NCBI GenBank assembly: GCA_933228675.1 | Contig: OW121742.1 | Coordinates: forward strand, 106,904,940 to 106,968,939 | Direction of reading: 5' to 3' | DNA length: 64,000 nucleotides | From: Stomorhina lunata | Lineage: Eukaryota > Arthropoda > Insecta > Diptera > Rhiniidae | Shown: positions 59,428 to 64,000 of the stretch, piece after piece | How the letters are laid out: every line of letters begins with the position of its first letter | How positions within the stretch are numbered: position 1 is the first letter of the stretch | Translations under genes and position numbers: made by a program | Notes under the pieces: model-generated | Seen by the model: only the letters and a program-made list of their open reading frames with translations | Told to the model about the DNA's origin: nothing | Databases searched by the model: none

Positions 59428-60145
59428 TTATAATCAGCGTTACCGTTATGCGACTAAAGTCGCAATTTGCGACTTTTTAGGTGGCCTGCGACGCAACGTG
59501 CGACTTTTGTTCCATGGCCCTTTTTTGCCACTTTTTCGAGTTTTGTGCGACTTTTGACAACTTTTTAGAAAATTATTTAAAATGTTTATTTTTAGCCCAT
59601 ATTCAATATCTCAACTAAAATTCCCAAAAATTATTGTAACTTAAGTATAAATTCCATCACTTTGGTCTCAGTTTGCTATCTAAAACCATTAAAAGCAATA
59701 TTTAATATTTTGCACGATTTTCAAAATCTTCATACAATTTTAGCAAAAAATTATTTTTTGAAAAAACGGTAAATGCTTCATTTGATTTTTTTATGTTTTT
59801 CAAATTTGCATGCCAATTACGCTAAGAAGTGCAAAATTGCGCTACTAAGATTTTGCGTTCAATATACCTGTAGACTTAGGAGTTCAAATCTGTAATTAGA
59901 TTTTCCGAACACCTAAGAGTACAAAAATTATTCGAGTTGAAAGTCGGTTCTATAGAAATTAAAACTATTTGATTTTTGACTATATAATAAATTTTCAAAT
60001 ATGAATTGTTTTATATTTAGTCTTTTGTTCATTGTTTCAAAAAAATTTTATAAAAAAAAGTGTGCGACTTTTTTTTATTTGAAAGTGACTTTTTGTGCGA
60101 CTTTTTTTGTAAAAAGCGACTTTTTTTGCGACTTTTTCAATTTTG
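59428..60145. mobile_element. 718-bp insertion in satellite, GCGACTTTTT-rich
   Basis: Satellite sequence breaks after TTCTTATTTTTTG and resumes at CTTTAAATCTCAAC, matching an uninterrupted copy near 61718-61750. The insert starts near CAGCGTTACCG and both ends are rich in TGCGACTTTTT, repeated at least eight times, with a GCGACT AA AGTCGC hairpin. No ORF with a domain. The terminal repeats and target duplication are unclear. Confidence 0.5.
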
Positions 60146-62247
60146 CTTTAAATCTCAACAAATTGCCACTGATTACACCAAACGGGCAACTCAATTGCCA
60201 AGAGAGAATAACTCTGACTCAAACGGTATTTGCACGATATGGCAACATATTTCCAAACTCTATGAAGTCTGCTGCGAAATCGGTAATAGGGTACCAAATC
60301 CCTCGTGTTAAAAACTCTTGGTAGGACGAGGAGTGCCGCAACGCCACTGCTGACTAGAGTTGCCTCTAATGTTTTGATATTATACCCTCACAGTGCTGGT
60401 ATCTTGTTTCATGTTTCTATAGTAAAGTATGGCAAATAATACTAAATTTAGGGAATGTTTTAATACTTATTTTATGCTTTTAATCTCAACAAATTGCCAC
60501 TGATTACACCAAACGGGCAAGTCAATTGCCAAGAGAGAATAACTCTGACTCAAACGGTATTTGCATGATATGGCAACATATTTCCAAACTCTATGAAGTT
60601 TGCTGCGAAATCGGTAATAGGGTACCAAATCCCTCATGTTAAAAACTCTTGGTAGGACGAGGAGTGCCGCAACGCCACTGCTGACTAGAGTTGCCTCTAA
60701 TGTTTTGATATTATACCCTCACAGTGCTGCTATCTTGTTTCATGTTTCTATAGTAAAGTATGGCAAATAATACTAAATTTAGGGAATGTTTTAATACTTA
60801 TTTTATGCTTTTAATCTCAACAAATTGCCACTGATTACACCAAACAGGCAACTCAATTGCCAAGAGAGAATAACTCTGGCTCAAACGGTATTTGCACGAT
60901 ATGGCAACATATTTCCAAACTCTATGAAGTCTGCTGCGAAATCGGTAATAGGGTACCAAATCCCTCATGTTAAAAACTCTTGTAAGGACGAGGAGTGCCG
61001 CAACGCCACTGCTGACTAGAGTTGCCTCTTATGTTTTGATATTATACCCTCACAGTGCTGGTATCTTGTTTCATGTTTCTATAGTAAAGTATGGCAAATA
61101 ATACTAAATTTAGGGAATGCTTTAATACATTTTATGCTTTTAATCTCAACAAATTGCCACTGATTACACCAAACGGGCAACTCAATTGCCAAGAGAGAAT
61201 AACTCTGACTCAAACGGTATTTGCACGATATGGCAACATATTTCCAAACTCTATGAAGTTTGCTGCGAAATCGGTAATAGGGTACCAAATCCCTCGTGTT
61301 AAAAACTCTTGGTAGGACGAGGAGTGCCGCAACGCCACTGCTGACTAGAGTTGCCTCTAATGTTTTGATATTATACCCTCACAGTGCTGGTATCTTGTTT
61401 CATGTTTCTATAGTAAAGTATGGCAAATAATACTAAATTTAGGGAATGTTTTAATACTTATTTTATGCTTTTAATCTCAACAAATTGCCACTGATTACAC
61501 CAAACGGGCAACTCAATTGCCAATAGAAAATAACTCTGGCTCAAACGATCCCTCATGCTTGAAACTCTTGGTAAGACGGGGAGTGCTGCAACCAATGCTG
61601 ACTAGAATTACCTCTAATGTTTCGATATAATACCCCCACAGTGCTGACATCTTGTTTCATGTTTCTATAGTAAACTCTGGCAAATAATATTAAATTTAAA
61701 GGAATGTTGGATACCGTTATAATTCTTAATTTTTGCTTTAAATCTCAGCAAATTGCCACTGATTACACCAAACGGGCAACTCAATTGCCAAGAGAGAATA
61801 ACTCTGCCTCAAACGATATTTGCACGCTATGTTAACTTATTGCCAAACTCCATGAAGTTTGCTGCGATATCGGTAATAGGGTAAAATATCTCTCATGCTA
61901 AAAACTCTTGGTACGACGAGGAGTGTCGCAACGCCACTGCTGACTAGTTTCGATATTATACCCTCACAGTGCTGCCATCTTGTTTCAAGTTTCTTTAGTA
62001 AACTCTGGCAAAAAATATTAAATTTAGGGAACGTTGGATACCGTTATAGTTCTTATTTTTTGCTTTAAATCTCAGCAAGTGCCGCAACGCCGCTGCTGAG
62101 AAAAATGCGGCCTACAGGGCAACTCTGCAGTCAGCAGCTACTAATGGATCTATAGAAAGATATCGAGATAAAAAGACGGAAGAAAAACGACTATTCCGCG
62201 GAAAAAAGAAAGATATGGAGAGACGTATTTTTGAGGAGATTGAGTTG

Positions 62248-63097
62248 TACAGGGTGGCCCAGAAAGACCGAAGTGGTGTGAATTCCTTATAACTTTTTTT
62301 ATTATAATTTTTCTTTTCTTTTCAGTATTTTGTAAAGAAGACTTGGATAATTTATAATGGAGCAATACACAATTGAACAACGTGCCCAAATTGTTGAAAT
62401 TTACTTTTCAAATCAACGGTCCATTGTGTTGACTCAGCGTGCATACCGTCGTCAATTTAATGTGCGGGTTGCACCCTCTCAGTCAACAATAAACCGTCTG
62501 GTTGCAAATTTTCGAGAACAAGGAGCAGTAAGGAACCTTCCTGATCCCGGCAGACACCGAACTGTCCACACGGCTGACAATATTCAAGTGGTACTGGAGA
62601 GTATTCGGGAGGATCCAGAAACATCAACCAGGAGACGTTCGTCACAACTGGGCCTCTCAAGAACGTCGCTGCAGCGAATTTTGCACACCATAGGATTGTT
62701 TCCATACAAAATTCAACTTGTCCAAGAATTGAAACCAACAGATTACCAGCAACGACTTGACTATGCAATTTATTTCCAGCAAAAAGCACAAGAGAATCCA
62801 AATTTTATTCATAACTTAATAATGAGTGACGAAGCCCATTTTCAATTAAATGGGTTCGTTAACAAGCAAAACTGTAGGATATGGGCTACGGAAAACCCGA
62901 GAGTACTTCATCAACGACAATTGCACCCAGTTAAGTGTACCGTTTGGTGCGGTGTTTCTTCAGAAAGGATCATTGGCCCATTTTTTTTTTTGAAAATGAA
63001 TAAATTTAATGTATTTAAAAAAAAATTAAAAAAATATCTCTTAAATAAAAAGTTATGAGCAATTCACACCACTTCGGTCTTTCTGGGCCACCCTGTA
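62248..63097 (+). mobile_element. Mariner-like element, internally deleted
   Basis: 846 bp between TA duplications (62248-62249 and 63096-63097). Perfect 35-bp terminal inverted repeats start CAGGGTGGCCCAGAAAGACC (62250-62284 and 63061-63095), with a weaker extension further in. It encodes a truncated transposase. The TIRs differ from those of the element at 4.97 kb, so it is a different family of the same superfamily. Confidence 0.95.
62357..63058 (+). pseudogene. Truncated mariner-like transposase
   Basis: 233 codons. N-terminal helix-turn-helix region (residues 1-115, with IEQRAQIVEIYF, SQSTINRLVANF and TSLQRILHTIG), LVQELKP at 121-127, and the first catalytic Asp in MSDEAHFQLNGFVNKQNCRI (Asp158). 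After IIGPFFF (205-211) the sequence runs into a low-complexity, Lys-rich tail made from the 3' end. The second and third catalytic Asp are missing, so it cannot catalyse transposition. It could still bind the TIRs if made (inference). It resembles the first element's transposase through LVQELKP and SDEAHF. Confidence 0.92.
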
Positions 63098-63355
63098 TAA
63101 GACACAAAATGAAGTTCGTAAATTTTATCAAAAAAATTAAGCACCAGACGGATGCTTATGACAACTGTATCTTTTCCTGTAAGGACGGCCAAGGAAATCT
63201 GTTTACAGATACAGAAAGCGTATTGAAACTGTGAAAGGAGCACTTTTATAAGTTGTTGTTAGCAAATGAAAGCGATCAAGATGACACGCCTAAACAAATC
63301 AACGGCGACGGCATTATATGTCCACCATCCAAGCAGAATGAGGTTAGAACTGCAA

Positions 63356-63518
63356 TATTTATATATATAATTCCCCGACAACATTCCAATAGGAACAAGG
63401 GGTACTTCTCTCAGACAATGAGCATCCGATTATATTTTTGGACTCATTGAAAAGAAGTTTTGCATAGCCTAATACTCAATAACCAGTGGCTAGCTGCTTT
63501 TTTTAATCTATTTTTTTT
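63356..63518. other. Short unique spacer
   Basis: Nothing recognisable between the LINE fragment and the tRNA-like sequence. The 65-codon ORF 63253-63450 overlaps the LINE frame and runs out here. Confidence 0.5.
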
Positions 63519-63603
63519 CCAAGTGGGTCTTGCCAGGGATCGAACTTGGGACGTCTGGTATGCTAGGCGGATGACTAGCCTGCTACTCCACGGCGGTTCA
63601 CAG
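63519..63603 (-). repeat. tRNA-derived SINE-like head
   Basis: On the minus strand the A box TGGAGTAGCAGG (63579-63590) matches 11 of 12 positions of TRGCNNAGYNGG. The B box AGTTCGATCCC (63536-63546) matches 9 of 11 of GGTTCGANTCC. They are separated by 32 bases, as in tRNAs. An A-rich stretch follows downstream. The same sequence, truncated, occurs at 52763-52816, so it is a repeat and not a unique tRNA gene. A degenerate tRNA pseudogene is the alternative. Confidence 0.72.
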
Positions 63604-64000
63604 TCTACATATTAAGGATCAATAATTGTTTTCAAGAAAAAGTTATATTATGTCTTTTAAAAAAGGGTATTGAAATGTTCTAAAACGAAAAATGATCAAA
63701 TTTTTCATCAAACTCAGTAGCTCATGCATTGAATATAGTTTCACTGCTTCAATCTTGATCTCGATTTAATAAAGATACAGAACCTTGATTTTAGTCTGCA
63801 GAAGAAAGTAACTTAATCTCGGATATAGTTCAGGAGATATCAGGAAATCAAAAAAGCTCGACAAAATTCAGTGTTTTTGTTTTTCTTTGGACAAAAACTA
63901 AGTTGGCTCGGTTTTGCACGGTGCTCCCACAATAACCCTGGGAAAGGTGAAAGGTCTTTTGTTTAGATTGAGCGAAAAAAAAAATCGCCGAAATTTACCG
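63604..64000. other. Unique window end
   Basis: AT-rich DNA; I see no gene, repeat or RNA structure that I can support. Confidence 0.5.

Larger units (their letters stand above)
56224..62095 (+). repeat. 331-bp satellite array, interrupted
   Basis: The unit begins GTTGCCTCTAATGTTTTGAT. Starts at 60359, 60690, 61021 and 61350 give periods of 331, 331 and 329 bp. More diverged copies run to 62095, and partial copies flank two insertions (56224-56353, 59288-59427, 60146-60358). The insertions are the fold-back structure 56354-59287 and a 718-bp segment 59428-60145. Small ORFs such as 60001-60324 and 61091-61315 repeat with the unit and are not genes. Confidence 0.92.
62096..63355 (+). pseudogene. 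LINE pol fragment split by a mariner-like insertion
   Basis: One reading frame (62097-62249) gives EKNAAYRATLQSAATNGSIE and EEKRLFRGKKKDMERRIFEE then IELY; after the transposon (63096 on) it continues KTQNEVRKFYQKIKHQTDAY, CKDGQGNLFTDTESVLKL, a TGA, KEHFYKLL and EVRTAI. This matches the region upstream of the reverse transcriptase core in LINE ORF2-type proteins. The frame is intact across the TA duplication. At least one stop is present near 63233, and the fragment ends where the motif fades at about 63355. Confidence 0.8.

Noticed and set aside
60001..61315. Repeated ORFs sharing LPLITPNGQLNCQERITLTQ
   Set aside because: They recur with the 331-bp satellite period, and differ in ends and frame between copies.
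62457..62801. 114-codon minus ORF
   Set aside because: Antisense to the truncated transposase.
63519..63603. Functional tRNA gene
   Set aside because: The A and B boxes are good, but I could not fold a convincing anticodon arm and acceptor stem, and a truncated copy exists at 52.76 kb, so a SINE-like repeat is more likely.

Overview
The window is AT-rich, repeat-dominated eukaryotic DNA with no host gene that I can support. The mobile elements (mariner-like elements, a Ty3/gypsy LTR retrotransposon, LINE fragments, a tRNA-derived SINE-like sequence and dense minisatellites) suggest an insect. A brachyceran fly in a heterochromatic or gene-poor stretch is my best guess, but this is inference because there is no host gene to anchor it.

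About half of the window is tandem repeat. Left to right: a 30-bp family (degenerate at 1.1-2.5 kb, main arrays 6.8-11.9 and 12.7-14.7 kb); a 35-bp family in two opposite-facing arrays (15.7-19.1 and 20.0-26.7 kb); a 31-bp family (27.2-29.35, 30.8-32.8 and 47.1-49.9 kb, with orientation switches); an ATTATAAT-based array (33.7-35.5 kb) abutting a 21-bp array (35.5-36.8 kb); a very uniform 23-bp array (37.55-39.57 kb); a second 31-bp family (51.0-52.6 kb); and a 331-bp satellite (56.2-62.1 kb). The minisatellite monomers each carry a short palindrome, and four families share the octamer TCTATAGA.

Mobile elements lie in and between the arrays. There is a decayed DD41D mariner-like element (4.97-6.23 kb), a full-length Ty3/gypsy element with identical 190-bp LTRs, a 5-bp target duplication and an open 1321-residue Gag-Pol (40.87-45.42 kb, minus strand), and LINE reverse-transcriptase remnants (46.1-46.8, 52.9-53.0 and 62.1-63.35 kb). 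Other elements are a TIR-bearing element with internal tandem modules (53.6-55.4 kb), a 2.9-kb fold-back structure inside the 331-bp satellite, a second, internally deleted mariner-like element inside the last LINE fragment, and two copies of a tRNA-like SINE head.

The only intact protein-coding unit is the gypsy Gag-Pol. The other long ORFs are repeat translations (10- or 7-residue periods, because 30 and 21 are multiples of three) or antisense shadows. I found no new multi-gene system. The most unusual feature is the set of neighbouring minisatellites built on palindromic cores, with orientation switches, higher-order periods and one family apparently born inside a monomer of another.
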